Shown here piece by piece: positions 14,168-22,322 of a stretch of 41,622 bases of DNA. The stretch's first letter is position 1. Each line of letters starts with the position of its first letter. The notes under the pieces were generated by a model. It was not told the DNA's origin. It did no database searches and saw nothing but the letters and a program-made list of their open reading frames with translations. The position numbers and the translations under genes were made by a program. Source of the stretch: an uncultured Butyricicoccus sp. (GTDB lineage Bacteria; Bacillota; Clostridia; Oscillospirales; Butyricicoccaceae); contig URFQ01000012.1 of the NCBI GenBank assembly GCA_900547195.1, positions 1 to 41,622 on the forward strand. Reading direction: 5' to 3'.

Positions 14168-15201
14168 GTGAGAGCCGTTCTGAAAGCTACAAGGCCGCGG
14201 GCGTTGACGTTGTCGCGGGGTATGAATCCGTAAAGCTCATGAAGCCCATGGTGGAGAGCACCTTCATCCCGGGCGTCCTGGGCAGCCTCGGCGGCTTTGG
14301 CGGCATGTTCGCCCCGGATTTCAAAGGCATGCAGGAGCCGGTCCTGGTCTCCGGCACCGACGGCGTGGGCACCAAGCTCAAGCTGGCCTTCCTGATGGAT
14401 AAGCACGACACCATCGGCATCGACGCGGTGGCCATGTGCGTCAACGACATCGCGTGCTGCGGCGCGCAGCCGCTGTTCTTCCTCGACTACATCGCGGTCG
14501 GCAAGAACGTCCCGGCGAAGGTCGCAAGCATCGTTTCGGGCATCGCGGAGGGCTGCCGTCAGGCGGGCTGCGCGCTGGTCGGCGGCGAGACCGCCGAAAT
14601 GCCCGGCTTCTACCCGGCGGACGAGTACGACGTGGCCGGTTTCTCGGTCGGTATGGTCGATAAGCCGAAGATGATCGACGGCAGCCGCCTGGTTCCGGGC
14701 GATGTGCTGATCGGCGTCGCTTCCTCGGGCGTCCATTCCAACGGCTATTCCCTGGTGCGCAAGACCCTCGGCATCAACGAGAAGTCGGTTTCCCGCTATA
14801 TGGATGAGTTTGGCAAGACCCTCGGCGAAGAATTGCTGACCCCGACCCGCATTTACGTAAAGGCCATCCGGAAGCTGGCCGCTGCGGCCGACGTCAAGGC
14901 CATCAGCCACATCACCGGCGGCGGCTTCTATGAAAACATCCCGCGCATGCTTAAAGACGGCATCCACGCCGACATCGAAAAGGCTGCCGCGCCCGTCCCG
15001 GCGGTGTTCGATGTCATCTCAAAGGCGGGGAACATCCCGGAGCGCGATATGTACAACACCTTCAACATGGGCGTGGGCCTTGTGGTTGCCGTGGCAAAGG
15101 GCGACGCGGACAAGGCGCTTGCCGCGCTTGCCGAAGCGGGCGAGAAGGCGTACATCATCGGCCAGGCCTCCGCGGGGGAAAAGGGCATCACCCTCAAATA
15201 A
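14164..15201 (+). CDS. purM: Phosphoribosylformylglycinamidine cyclo-ligase
   Basis: 345 residues, normal for AIR synthetase. GTDGVGTKLKLA, MCVNDIACCGAQPLFFLDY, GGETAEMPGFY and the late HITGGGFYENIPR motif are the PurM/ThiL-fold signatures for ATP and FGAM binding. It starts by ATGA overlap with purF, so the two are translationally coupled. It closes the imidazole ring to give AIR. Confidence 0.97.
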   Translation: MSESRSESYKAAGVDVVAGYESVKLMKPMVESTFIPGVLGSLGGFGGMFAPDFKGMQEPVLVSGTDGVGTKLKLAFLMDKHDTIGIDAVAMCVNDIACCGAQPLFFLDYIAVGKNVPAKVASIVSGIAEGCRQAGCALVGGETAEMPGFYPADEYDVAGFSVGMVDKPKMIDGSRLVPGDVLIGVASSGVHSNGYSLVRKTLGINEKSVSRYMDEFGKTLGEELLTPTRIYVKAIRKLAAAADVKAISHITGGGFYENIPRMLKDGIHADIEKAAAPVPAVFDVISKAGNIPERDMYNTFNMGVGLVVAVAKGDADKALAALAEAGEKAYIIGQASAGEKGITLK

Positions 15202-15221
15202 AAGAAAGACAGTAAGGAAAA

Positions 15222-15254
15222 CCGGGAGGCCGGGGGCTTCCGGCCTTTTCCCGG
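15222..15254 (+). terminator. Intercistronic hairpin between purM and purN
   Basis: GGCCGG (15228-15233) / CCGGCC (15240-15245) followed by TTTT, with an outer CCGGGA / CCCGG arm. It is a likely partial terminator or processing site inside the operon. Confidence 0.5.
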
Positions 15255-15267
15255 AAAGAAGGATATT

Positions 15268-15891
15268 ATGAAAATTGCAGTTTTGGTATCCGGCGGCGGA
15301 ACGAATTTGCAGGCGCTGATCGACGCAGAGGCGCGTGGGGATATTGGAAACGGCGAGATCTGCGCGGTGATTTCATCCAACCCGGACGCATATGCGCTCG
15401 AGCGCGCCAAGCGCGCCTTTATCCCGTCCTACGTGCTCCGCCGGAAGGAATATGACAGCGCGGAGAGCTATGGCGCAGCCCTGCATGAGCTGCTTGCCCA
15501 GCTCGGCGTGGGGCTTGTCGTGCTGGCGGGGTTTATGACCGTGCTGCCCGACTCGTTCTGTAAGAAATGGCATAACAAAGTAATCAACGTGCATCCGTCG
15601 CTCATCCCGTCGTTCTGCGGCGAGGGGTTTTATGGCCTGCACGTGCATGAGGCCGCCCTCGAGAAGGGCGTTAAGGTCACGGGCGCAACCGTGCATTTTG
15701 TCTCCGAGGTGGTCGACGGCGGTGCAATCATTTTACAGAAGGCCGTTGCGGTCGAGCCGGACGACACCCCGGAAACCCTGCAAAAGCGCGTGATGCAGCA
15801 GGCAGAGTGGAAGCTTCTGCCGCGCGCGGTGTCGCTCTTTTGCGAAGGCCGCCTGAACGTCGAGGGCGGGCGCGTCACGATCATTGACTGA
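15268..15891 (+). CDS. purN: Phosphoribosylglycinamide formyltransferase
   Basis: 207 residues. VLVSGGGTNLQALID is the phosphate-binding start, INVHPSLIPSF carries the catalytic Asn and His, and HFVSEVVDGGAIILQ carries the catalytic Asp. It uses 10-formyl-THF to formylate GAR. GAAGGA lies upstream. The family motif is usually HPSLLPxFxG; here it reads HPSLIPSFCG, a mild change. Confidence 0.96.
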   Translation: MKIAVLVSGGGTNLQALIDAEARGDIGNGEICAVISSNPDAYALERAKRAFIPSYVLRRKEYDSAESYGAALHELLAQLGVGLVVLAGFMTVLPDSFCKKWHNKVINVHPSLIPSFCGEGFYGLHVHEAALEKGVKVTGATVHFVSEVVDGGAIILQKAVAVEPDDTPETLQKRVMQQAEWKLLPRAVSLFCEGRLNVEGGRVTIID

Positions 15892-15940
15892 TTTTTCTGC
15901 CGGCGCAGGCAAAAAAATACTCACGAAAAGAGGAACCGAT

Positions 15941-16657
15941 ATGCTCCAGAACTATGTATTCCATATTGAGGACGAGCTGCGCTCCAATGCCTATCCGGGC
16001 CGCGGCATTATCCTGGGACGCACCCCGGACAACAAGAAGGACGTCGTTGCCTATTTCATCATGGGCCGCAGCGAAAACAGCCGCAACCGCGTCTTTGTCG
16101 AGACCGAGGACGGAATCCGCACCGAGGCGTTCGACCCCTCCAGGATGACCGACCCGTCGCTGATCATCTATCATCCGGTGCGTGTGTTCGGCGGCAAGAC
16201 CATTGTCACGAACGGCGACCAGACCGACACCATCCGCGACTATCTGGCGGAGGGCAAAAGCTATTTTGAAGCCCTGCGCACCCGTCAGTTTGAGCCGGAC
16301 GCGCCCAACTACACCTCGCGCATTTCCGCGGTTGTGAACGAGGACGGCAGCTACGCCCTGTCCATCCTCAAGAACTTCACCTCGGACCGTACCGCGAACA
16401 AGCGCTTTTTCTACGAATACGACAAGCCGGTTGCCGGCCTTGGCCACTTTATCCATACCTACATGTGCGACGGCGACCCGCTGCCCCCGTTCCGCGGCGA
16501 GCCCAAGTGCATCCGCATCGAGTACCCCATCCACGAGTTTGCAGAGCTGCTGTGGAATACCCTCAACGAGCAGAATAAGGTCTCCCTGTTCGTGCGGTAT
16601 ATCGACCTTGAAACCGGCAAGACGGAGACCGTCATTAAGAATAAGCACCAGAAGTAA
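15941..16657 (+). CDS. purO: IMP cyclohydrolase, PurO-like
   Basis: 238 residues; the ATG at 15941 is preferred over an upstream one because AGAGG lies about 7 nt before it. It belongs to the stand-alone IMP cyclohydrolase family first known from archaea (PurO): SNAYPGRGIILGRTPD near the N-terminus, MGRSENSRNRVF and the SDRTANKRFFYEYDKP segment. It would close FAICAR to IMP, the last step of the pathway. Together with the next gene it replaces the usual bifunctional PurH, an arrangement known in Clostridia. It lies 12 nt before the formyltransferase gene. Confidence 0.88.
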   Translation: MLQNYVFHIEDELRSNAYPGRGIILGRTPDNKKDVVAYFIMGRSENSRNRVFVETEDGIRTEAFDPSRMTDPSLIIYHPVRVFGGKTIVTNGDQTDTIRDYLAEGKSYFEALRTRQFEPDAPNYTSRISAVVNEDGSYALSILKNFTSDRTANKRFFYEYDKPVAGLGHFIHTYMCDGDPLPPFRGEPKCIRIEYPIHEFAELLWNTLNEQNKVSLFVRYIDLETGKTETVIKNKHQK

Positions 16658-16669
16658 GGGAGAGGTATT

Positions 16670-17827
16670 ATGACTGAACTGGCACTGAAGTACGGCTGCA
16701 ACCCGAACCAGAAGCCGTCCCGTATTTTTATGACCGAGGGCGAGCTGCCGATCGAGGTTTTAAACGGCAAGCCCGGCTATATCAACTTTTTGGACGCCTT
16801 CAACTCCTGGCAGCTGGTGCGCGAACTGAAGGAGGCGACCGGCTGGGCGGCCGCGGCGTCCTTTAAGCACGTATCCCCGGCGGGCGCGGCGCTCGGCTAC
16901 CCGCTGACCGATACCGACAAGGCCATGTACTTTGTCGACGCAGGCCATGAGCTGTCCCCCATCGCGTGCGCTTACGCACGTGCGCGCGGCGCGGACCGCC
17001 TGTGCTCTTATGGCGACTGGGTCGCCCTGTCCGATCCCTGCGACGCGGATGTTGCCCGTTTGCTGTCGGTCGAGGTTTCGGACGGCATCATCGCCCCGGA
17101 TTACACCGACGAGGCGCTCGCAATCCTGAAAACCAAGCGCAAGGGCGGCTATAATGTCGTGAAGATCGACGCATCCTATGAGCCGAAGCCGCTCGAGCAG
17201 CGCGACGTGTTCGGCGTCACCTTCGAGCAGGGACACAACGATCTCGCAGTCACAAAGGACATGCTGGGAAACATTGTCACCCAAAATAAGAACCTGACCG
17301 ACGCAGCGGCGCTTGATATGATCGTGTCGCTGATCACCCTCAAGTATACCCAGTCCAACTCGGTCTGCTACGTCAAAAACGGCCAGACGATCGGCGTCGG
17401 CGCGGGCCAGCAAAGCCGCATCCACTGCACCCGTCTCGCGGGCCAGAAAGCGGATAACTGGTTCCTCCGGCAGCACCCCAAGGTCCTCGGTTTGCAGTTT
17501 GTGGACGGCATCCGCCGCCCCGACCGCGACAACGCCATTGATATTTATATTTCCGACGAATATGAGGACGTGCTGGCGGAGGGCGTTTGGCAGAACACCT
17601 TCAAGGTCAAGCCCGAAGTGCTGACATGGATCGCGCAGAACACCGGCGTGACCGTGGGCTCGGACGCATTCTTCCCGTTCGGCGACAACGTCGAGCGCGC
17701 GCGCAAGTCGGGCGTGGAGTTCATCGTGCAGCCGGGCGGTTCCATCCGTGACGATCATGTCATCATGACCGCGGACAAGTATGGCATCGTCATGAGCTTC
17801 ACCGGCGCCCGCCTGTTCCATCACTAA
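16670..17827 (+). CDS. AICAR formyltransferase (single-domain PurH-like)
   Basis: 385 residues covering only the AICAR transformylase part of PurH. KYGCNPNQKPSRIF at the start, the Lys-His pair in SFKHVSPAGAALG, KYTQSNSVCYVKNGQTIGVG, and the C-terminal FIVQPGGSIRDDHVI are the signatures of this fold. The N-terminal IMP cyclohydrolase (MGS-like) domain is absent, matching the neighbouring PurO-like gene. It makes FAICAR from AICAR and 10-formyl-THF. Confidence 0.93.
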   Translation: MTELALKYGCNPNQKPSRIFMTEGELPIEVLNGKPGYINFLDAFNSWQLVRELKEATGWAAAASFKHVSPAGAALGYPLTDTDKAMYFVDAGHELSPIACAYARARGADRLCSYGDWVALSDPCDADVARLLSVEVSDGIIAPDYTDEALAILKTKRKGGYNVVKIDASYEPKPLEQRDVFGVTFEQGHNDLAVTKDMLGNIVTQNKNLTDAAALDMIVSLITLKYTQSNSVCYVKNGQTIGVGAGQQSRIHCTRLAGQKADNWFLRQHPKVLGLQFVDGIRRPDRDNAIDIYISDEYEDVLAEGVWQNTFKVKPEVLTWIAQNTGVTVGSDAFFPFGDNVERARKSGVEFIVQPGGSIRDDHVIMTADKYGIVMSFTGARLFHH

Positions 17828-17841
17828 GAAACATACCGGCA

Positions 17842-17863
17842 GGGGACGATTTCGGTCGTCCCC
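17842..17863 (+). promoter_or_regulatory. Intercistronic hairpin
   Basis: GGGGACGA / TCGTCCCC stem with a 6-nt loop between the formyltransferase gene and the membrane-protein gene; it has no T-run. It may set relative expression or mark an RNA processing point. Confidence 0.5.
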
Positions 17864-17885
17864 TTGCGGGTTTACGGAGGGACGC

Positions 17886-18437
17886 ATGCATATCGACGAT
17901 ATGGACGCCGGACAGCGGAAGCTCGTGGCCGACGCTGCGCGCGGCAGTGCGATTGGCGGCCTTATGGCGGCGCTGCATCCGGTGCACTGGATCATCGGCG
18001 TGCTCGGGTTTGTGCTCATCGCCATCCGTGCAAATCAGATGCGCGCGCTGCGGCCGGGCTTTGACCGGGTACAGCGGTACGCCAGCCTGTGCGCGGCCTG
18101 TAAGGTTGTGTACATGGCGCTCCGAGGCACCACGGCGGCGGTTGCCGTGTGGATGGCGCTGCCGGTGCTGGAGACCCTGCTCGCGTATGCGCTTTGGCAG
18201 GCCTTTGGCCGCATGTGCGCGGACGGCAACAAGACCGGGCGCGCGGCGCTCTGCGCAGCGCTGCTCTGCGCGGGGCTGACGGTTGCCTGCACCGGGATGG
18301 GGCATCTGGGCCTGCTGCTGCCCGTGGTTTATTTAACAGCACACACCATGTCGCTCGGGTTCCAAACACTGGCCGCCATATTATTGGCGGCGTTCCTGCT
18401 GATCAAAAGACGGAAACTCAAGGAGGATACAAGATGA
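17886..18437 (+). CDS. Unknown membrane protein inside the purine operon
   Basis: 183 residues, family not recognised. The short charged N-terminus (MHIDDMDAGQRKL) is followed by about five hydrophobic spans (roughly residues 22-48, 75-93, 95-110, 120-140 and 145-172) and a basic tail KRRKLKEDTR. GGAGGG at 17877-17882 supports the start. Its stop overlaps the purD start (ATGA), and purD's ribosome site lies within its last codons, so it is translated as part of the operon. A role in purine transport or in anchoring operon products could be imagined, but nothing in the sequence shows it. Confidence 0.8.
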   Translation: MHIDDMDAGQRKLVADAARGSAIGGLMAALHPVHWIIGVLGFVLIAIRANQMRALRPGFDRVQRYASLCAACKVVYMALRGTTAAVAVWMALPVLETLLAYALWQAFGRMCADGNKTGRAALCAALLCAGLTVACTGMGHLGLLLPVVYLTAHTMSLGFQTLAAILLAAFLLIKRRKLKEDTR

Positions 18438-19684
18438 AGGTTTTAGTAGTGGGCGGCGGCGGCCGCGAGCACGCAATCTGCGTGACGCTGGCAAAAAGCC
18501 CCAAGGTCGACCATATCTGGTGCGCGCCCGGCAACGGCGGCATCGCATCGGTGGCCGAGTGCGTGGACATCAAGGCGACCGACATCGAAGGCATGGTCGC
18601 TTTCGCAAAGGAGCATCAGCCCGACCTTGTCATGGTCGCGCCCGACGACCCGCTGGCGCTCGGCATGGTGGACGCGATGGAGGACGCCGGCCTGCGCGCC
18701 TTTGGCCCGCGCAAAAACGCGGCCATCCTCGAAGGCTCCAAATCCTTTGCCAAGGATTTGATGCAGAAGTATCACATCCCGACTGCGGGCTATGCCGTGT
18801 TTGAAAACTCGGCGGACGCCATCGCCTACATCAAGGAGCAGGGCGCGCCGATCGTTGTCAAGGCCGACGGCCTGGCGCTCGGCAAGGGCGTGACGGTTGC
18901 CATGACCGAGGAGGAAGCCATCCTGGCGGTTCAGGACGCGATCGACGGCGGCGCATTCGGCGGCGCGGGCGCGCGCGTGGTCATCGAGGAGTTCCTGACC
19001 GGCCCCGAGGTCTCGGTGCTCGCGTTCGTGGATGGCAAGCATCTCAAGACCATGCCGTCCGCGCAGGATCACAAGCGCGCCTACGACGGGGACGCTGGCC
19101 CGAACACGGGCGGCATGGGCGCATTCTCGCCCTCCCGCTTCTACACCGACGACATCGCGGCCACCTGCATGGAGACCATCTTCAAGCCCACCGTGGCGGC
19201 CATGCAGGCCGAGGGCCGCCCGTTCAAGGGCGTGCTGTATTTTGGCCTGATGCTGACCCCGAAGGGCCCGCGCGTCATTGAATACAACGCCCGTTTTGGC
19301 GACCCGGAGACTCAGGCCGTCCTCAGCCGTCTGGATTCCGACCTGTTCGATATCTTCAACGCAGTCATCGACGAAAAGCTTGAGGATATCGAGATCCGGT
19401 GGGCGGACAACGCGGCCTGCTGCGTGTGCATGGCGTCGGGCGGCTACCCGAAAGCATACGAGAAGGGCAAGGAGATCACCGGCCTTTCCGACGTGACCAG
19501 CTCCTTTGTCTTCCATGCAGGCACCAGGTTCGCGGACGGCAAGATGCTGACGAACGGCGGCCGTGTACTCGGCGTGACCGCGACCGCGCCTACGCTGGGC
19601 GAGGCCATCCGGAAGGCGTATGCGGATGTGAAGAAGATCCATTTTGACGGCGCGCATTACCGCACCGACATTGGCGTGAAGTAA
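18434..19684 (+). CDS. purD: Phosphoribosylamine-glycine ligase
   Basis: 416 residues of ATP-grasp fold. It starts MKVLVVGGGGREHAI, the GAR synthetase signature; KADGLALGKGV and EEFLTGPEVSVLAF form the ATP lid; AQDHKRAYDGDAGPNTGGMG and EYNARFGDPETQ are the substrate and metal sites. It joins phosphoribosylamine to glycine. AGGAGG (18421-18426) and the 4-nt overlap with the membrane-protein gene decide the start. Confidence 0.97.
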   Translation: MKVLVVGGGGREHAICVTLAKSPKVDHIWCAPGNGGIASVAECVDIKATDIEGMVAFAKEHQPDLVMVAPDDPLALGMVDAMEDAGLRAFGPRKNAAILEGSKSFAKDLMQKYHIPTAGYAVFENSADAIAYIKEQGAPIVVKADGLALGKGVTVAMTEEEAILAVQDAIDGGAFGGAGARVVIEEFLTGPEVSVLAFVDGKHLKTMPSAQDHKRAYDGDAGPNTGGMGAFSPSRFYTDDIAATCMETIFKPTVAAMQAEGRPFKGVLYFGLMLTPKGPRVIEYNARFGDPETQAVLSRLDSDLFDIFNAVIDEKLEDIEIRWADNAACCVCMASGGYPKAYEKGKEITGLSDVTSSFVFHAGTRFADGKMLTNGGRVLGVTATAPTLGEAIRKAYADVKKIHFDGAHYRTDIGVK

Positions 19685-19694
19685 GAGGGGAAAC

Positions 19695-20216
19695 ATGAAA
19701 CTCGAAAATCAACAGCAAATTTTGGGATGCATGGCCGACGTGCTGAACCAGAATGGGTTCCGCGCCGAGGTGATGCAGCAGGAAGGCTCGCCGCTGCTGA
19801 TGCGCTGCGAGGCCATGCGCCAGGGAAAGGTGCAGAAGGACGTCCTGGTTGAGTGCTGCTTCATCCCGCTGGCAATGCCGGCGGAAGAAACCGGCCTGCT
19901 GCAATTTTTCGTCACCCTGTTTACCGGTGTGCCGGAGGCGAATTACCGCCATGTGCGCAATGCCTGTGATTACTGCAACGATTTCTGTGCGCTCGGCCAT
20001 TTCGGCTTCTTTGCCGATGCGGGACAGATCTACCTCAAGCACACCACGCTGCTCGACAGCGCGCAGGAGCTGGAAAAGGTCATCACCTTCTTTGCAGATA
20101 ATATTTCGGTGCTGATGGCCGCGGTCACCCGCTTTATCGATGCGTTTGCGTCGATCGGCTTTTCGGGCATGCCCCTGGAGGCGGCGATCGAGCAGGAGCT
20201 GCTGCCGAAATTATAA
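19695..20216 (+). CDS. YbjN-like small protein at the end of the purine operon
   Basis: 173 residues, soluble and acidic. The layout (an amphipathic first helix, a strand pair around VLVECCFIPL, FVTLFTGVPEANYRHVRNACDYCNDFC as its central helix, and a C-terminal helix) resembles the YbjN / type III chaperone-like fold, where NxxN or NxC helices of this kind are common. That assignment is by shape, not by a firm motif. AGAGGGG lies 7-12 nt before the start, it is only 10 nt after purD, and the operon terminator follows, so it is the last gene of the unit. Function unknown. Confidence 0.75.
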   Translation: MKLENQQQILGCMADVLNQNGFRAEVMQQEGSPLLMRCEAMRQGKVQKDVLVECCFIPLAMPAEETGLLQFFVTLFTGVPEANYRHVRNACDYCNDFCALGHFGFFADAGQIYLKHTTLLDSAQELEKVITFFADNISVLMAAVTRFIDAFASIGFSGMPLEAAIEQELLPKL

Positions 20217-20227
20217 GTCTTTGTACT

Positions 20228-20261
20228 CCGGGCGGCCGATGGGCTGCCCGGAAATTTTTTT
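20228..20261 (+). terminator. Terminator of the purine operon
   Basis: CCGGGCGGCC (20228-20237) / GGCTGCCCGG (20242-20251), ten pairs with one G-U, then AAATTTTTTT. Confidence 0.9.
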
Positions 20262-20331
20262 AATCGATCTGAACCAATCCACCGTCCCGAAGCTCTTATA
20301 TACAGGTGCACCAAACGAAAGGAGAAGCGGT

Positions 20332-20889
20332 ATGCAGGATGAAATATTGGTAAAGCGCTTGCAGCAGGGAGATCGTGCCGCATTTGATGAACTTTATACG
20401 AGGTACCGGGACGACGCCCTGCGCACCGCCAGCCTGATTACCGGCAGCCGCGCCGATGGTGAGGATGTGGTACAGGAAGCATTCGTACAGTGTTATCAGC
20501 GCATTGGGCAGCTGCGGGACCCGGCGCGGTTTAAAAGCTGGCTGTGGACGCTGCTGACCCGTGCGGCATGGAAATACTGCCGCAGGCGCGGCAGGGAAGA
20601 GCCGGTGGCGGAGTTCTTCGACGATGGCGCGAAGGCAGGCGAGTCGGCGCTCGGCGCGGTGCTGCGCACCGAGCAAAACCGGGAGCTGTTTCAGGCTGTA
20701 CAGGCGCTGGAGCAAAAGCAGCGCACGGTCGTGGTGCTGTATTATTACAACGACATGGCGGTGCGGGACATTGCGCGCGTGCTGGAATGCCGGGAAGGGA
20801 CGGTCAAGTCCCGCCTGTTTGCCGCGCGGCGCAATCTGCAAAAAGCAATGGAACACAGTGGGAATGATTTGGAGGGCGTCAGGATATGA
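20332..20889 (+). CDS. ECF-type RNA polymerase sigma factor
   Basis: 185 residues; ATG 20332 has AAAGGAG 6 nt upstream. Region 2 is seen in AFDELYTRYRDDALRTA and DGEDVVQEAFVQCYQRI; region 4 in ALEQKQRTVVVLYYYNDMAVRDIARVLEC and EGTVKSRLFAARRNLQKAM (quoted in part). It lacks region 3, as ECF factors do. It directs polymerase to a small regulon, probably including its own operon. The stop overlaps the next gene (ATGA), which is likely its anti-sigma partner. Confidence 0.92.
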   Translation: MQDEILVKRLQQGDRAAFDELYTRYRDDALRTASLITGSRADGEDVVQEAFVQCYQRIGQLRDPARFKSWLWTLLTRAAWKYCRRRGREEPVAEFFDDGAKAGESALGAVLRTEQNRELFQAVQALEQKQRTVVVLYYYNDMAVRDIARVLECREGTVKSRLFAARRNLQKAMEHSGNDLEGVRI

Positions 20890-21665
20890 AAGACTTTGAA
20901 CTGGATGCGCAGCTGCGCGAGACGCTGCATAACAGCGTGGATCATATGAAAGCGGACGACACAATGAAGGCGAGGATCGATTTTATGGTAAACAATCAGA
21001 ACAAGGCAGGAAGCAAGAAACTGGTATGGAAGCGGATCGCGGTCGGGCTGGCGGCAGCGCTGTGCCTGACAACAATGGGCGCGTTCGCGCGCGGGCAGGT
21101 GGCCGGGCTGGTTTCCGCACTGAAGGCTGATGACAAAAGCTCTTCCGTGGAAGAGCTTCAGAAGAAAGCCGGCAAGATTGCGGACGGCATTGTGATCCCG
21201 GAAACGCTGGGAGGTCTTGCGTTCCAGAACGGCGCGATCACCTACACGGATAAGATGGATGAGGATGGGAACCGGTTTGGCACGTATGGGCAAGTCGACG
21301 CGAACTACGGCGATGTCCTGAACTACGGCGCACGCGCCTATGACAGCGAGCTGGATGGCGACGGCCTGTTGCCGAAGAATTATGACGGCCAGCCGTATGA
21401 AGTGCGTGATATCAATGGCGTCGAAGTCGCTTACCGTGCCGACGAGTACCTGTTTGTCCCGGTGGGCTATGAGCTGACCGCCGAGGAGCAGGCGCGTATG
21501 GACGCCAACGAGCTTAATGTATCGGTAGGCACGGATGAGCGGGAGGAAGTACATTACCAATTTATGTCCTGGCAGGTCGGTGATGTTGTTTATGAAATCT
21601 ATACACGGGATGCATCGGTTACTGCCGAGGATCTTTTTGCCGCGGCAGCAGAGATCATTGGATAA
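20886..21665 (+). CDS. Putative membrane-bound anti-sigma factor
   Basis: 259 residues. An N-terminal cytoplasmic part of about 48 residues (LDAQLRETLHNSVDHMKADD) is followed by one membrane span (RIAVGLAAALCLTTMGAFA) and an extracytoplasmic domain of about 190 residues rich in acidic and aromatic residues. This topology, with translational overlap to an ECF sigma gene, is typical of anti-sigma factors in Clostridia; the N-terminus lacks the zinc-finger HxxxCxxC. The outer domain probably senses the signal. Its family could not be named. Confidence 0.75.
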   Translation: MKDFELDAQLRETLHNSVDHMKADDTMKARIDFMVNNQNKAGSKKLVWKRIAVGLAAALCLTTMGAFARGQVAGLVSALKADDKSSSVEELQKKAGKIADGIVIPETLGGLAFQNGAITYTDKMDEDGNRFGTYGQVDANYGDVLNYGARAYDSELDGDGLLPKNYDGQPYEVRDINGVEVAYRADEYLFVPVGYELTAEEQARMDANELNVSVGTDEREEVHYQFMSWQVGDVVYEIYTRDASVTAEDLFAAAAEIIG

Positions 21666-21682
21666 GCACCCATGGATATCGA

Positions 21683-21711
21683 TTGACAAGATCCGTGGCA
21701 GCTGATATAAT
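21683..21711 (+). promoter_or_regulatory. Consensus promoter of an orphan transcript
   Basis: TTGACA (21683-21688), 17-bp spacer, TATAAT (21706-21711): a perfect sigma-A consensus, 18 bp after the anti-sigma gene stop. Confidence 0.8.
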
Positions 21712-21717
21712 AGCTGT

Positions 21718-21919
21718 AAATTAGATATTATATCAGTTATTTCATGAATATAGCACAGCGGCATACCGCACGGCTTCTGTTGTTTTATTTCTTCTGCTGC
21801 TGTGACATCATAACAACATTCCAAAGCGCCGTCGTATGAGGACGACCACAATACAGCGTATTCATCCGCGCTGTATCCCTTTCAGCGCCCAGGCCAATCC
21901 CCCGGCCTGGGCGCTTTTT
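21718..21919 (+). ncRNA. Candidate structured non-coding RNA of about 200 nt
   Basis: It runs from the consensus promoter to a strong terminator AGCGCCCAGGCC (21884-21895) / GGCCTGGGCGCT (21904-21915) plus TTTTT. Inner stems visible by eye: GCGG-CATA-CCGC, TGTTGTT / AACAACA enclosing a pyrimidine-rich loop, GTCGT-ATGAGG-ACGAC, and ATACAGCG / CGCTGTAT. A 31-codon frame (21744-21839) with Leu-Leu-Leu-Phe-Tyr-Phe-Phe-Cys-Cys-Cys in its middle is present but has no ribosome site. No gene in its direction follows except tRNAs with their own promoter, so it is likely a trans-acting or housekeeping RNA. 6S RNA could not be confirmed. Confidence 0.5.
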
Positions 21920-21944
21920 CCCACTGTTTTGTGGAGGACGGACG

Positions 21945-21980
21945 ATTGCCGTACAATTGCGTTTTTTATTGTACGGCAAT
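21945..21980. other. 13-bp inverted repeat before the tRNA promoter
   Basis: ATTGCCGTACAAT (21945-21957) / ATTGTACGGCAAT (21968-21980) with a T-rich loop. It lies between the orphan RNA terminator and the tRNA promoter; function unknown. Confidence 0.6.
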
Positions 21981-21989
21981 AAAATATAG

Positions 21990-22018
21990 TTGACAAATAG
22001 CCTGGGCTCTGATAAAAT
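21990..22018 (+). promoter_or_regulatory. Promoter of the tRNA-Ser genes
   Basis: TTGACA (21990-21995), 17-bp spacer, TAAAAT (22013-22018), 25 bp before the first tRNA. Confidence 0.75.
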
Positions 22019-22043
22019 AATATTTGCTTATCGGGCATGAAAT

Positions 22044-22132
22044 GGAGCGGTATCGAAGCGGTCATAACGAGGCGGTCTTGAAAACCGTTTGTCCGAAAGG
22101 GCGCGTGGGTTCGAATCCCACCCGCTCCGCCA
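22044..22132 (+). tRNA. tRNA-Ser (anticodon TGA)
   Basis: The acceptor GGAGCGG pairs with CCGCTCC and the 3' CCA is encoded (22130-22132). The anticodon loop CTTGAAA has TGA at 22079-22081. The long variable arm (TTGTCCGAAAGGGCGC region) and GTTCGAATC T-loop fit a type II serine tRNA. Confidence 0.97.
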
Positions 22133-22166
22133 GATTTATGACGGAGTCATAACTTCAGATTGGTAT

Positions 22167-22256
22167 GGAGAAGTACCCAAGTGGTGAAGGGGCTCCCCTG
22201 CTAAGGGAGTAGGGCGCGAAAGTGTCGCGAGGGTTCAAATCCCTCCTTCTCCGCCA
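22167..22256 (+). tRNA. tRNA-Ser (anticodon GCT)
   Basis: The acceptor GGAGAAG pairs with CTTCTCC and CCA is encoded (22254-22256). The anticodon loop CTGCTAA has GCT at 22200-22202. The long variable arm and GTTCAAATC T-loop are those of a serine tRNA. It is 34 bp after the first tRNA and shares its promoter. Confidence 0.97.
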
Positions 22257-22283
22257 TCCAAGGTATCGCGTGATACCACATAG

Positions 22284-22312
22284 AATCCCGTCGAGAAATC
22301 GACGGGATTTTT
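22284..22312 (+). terminator. Terminator of the tRNA operon
   Basis: AATCCCGTCGA / TCGACGGGATT with a GAAA loop and a T-run to 22312. Confidence 0.9.
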
Positions 22313-22322
22313 GTCTAAAGAA

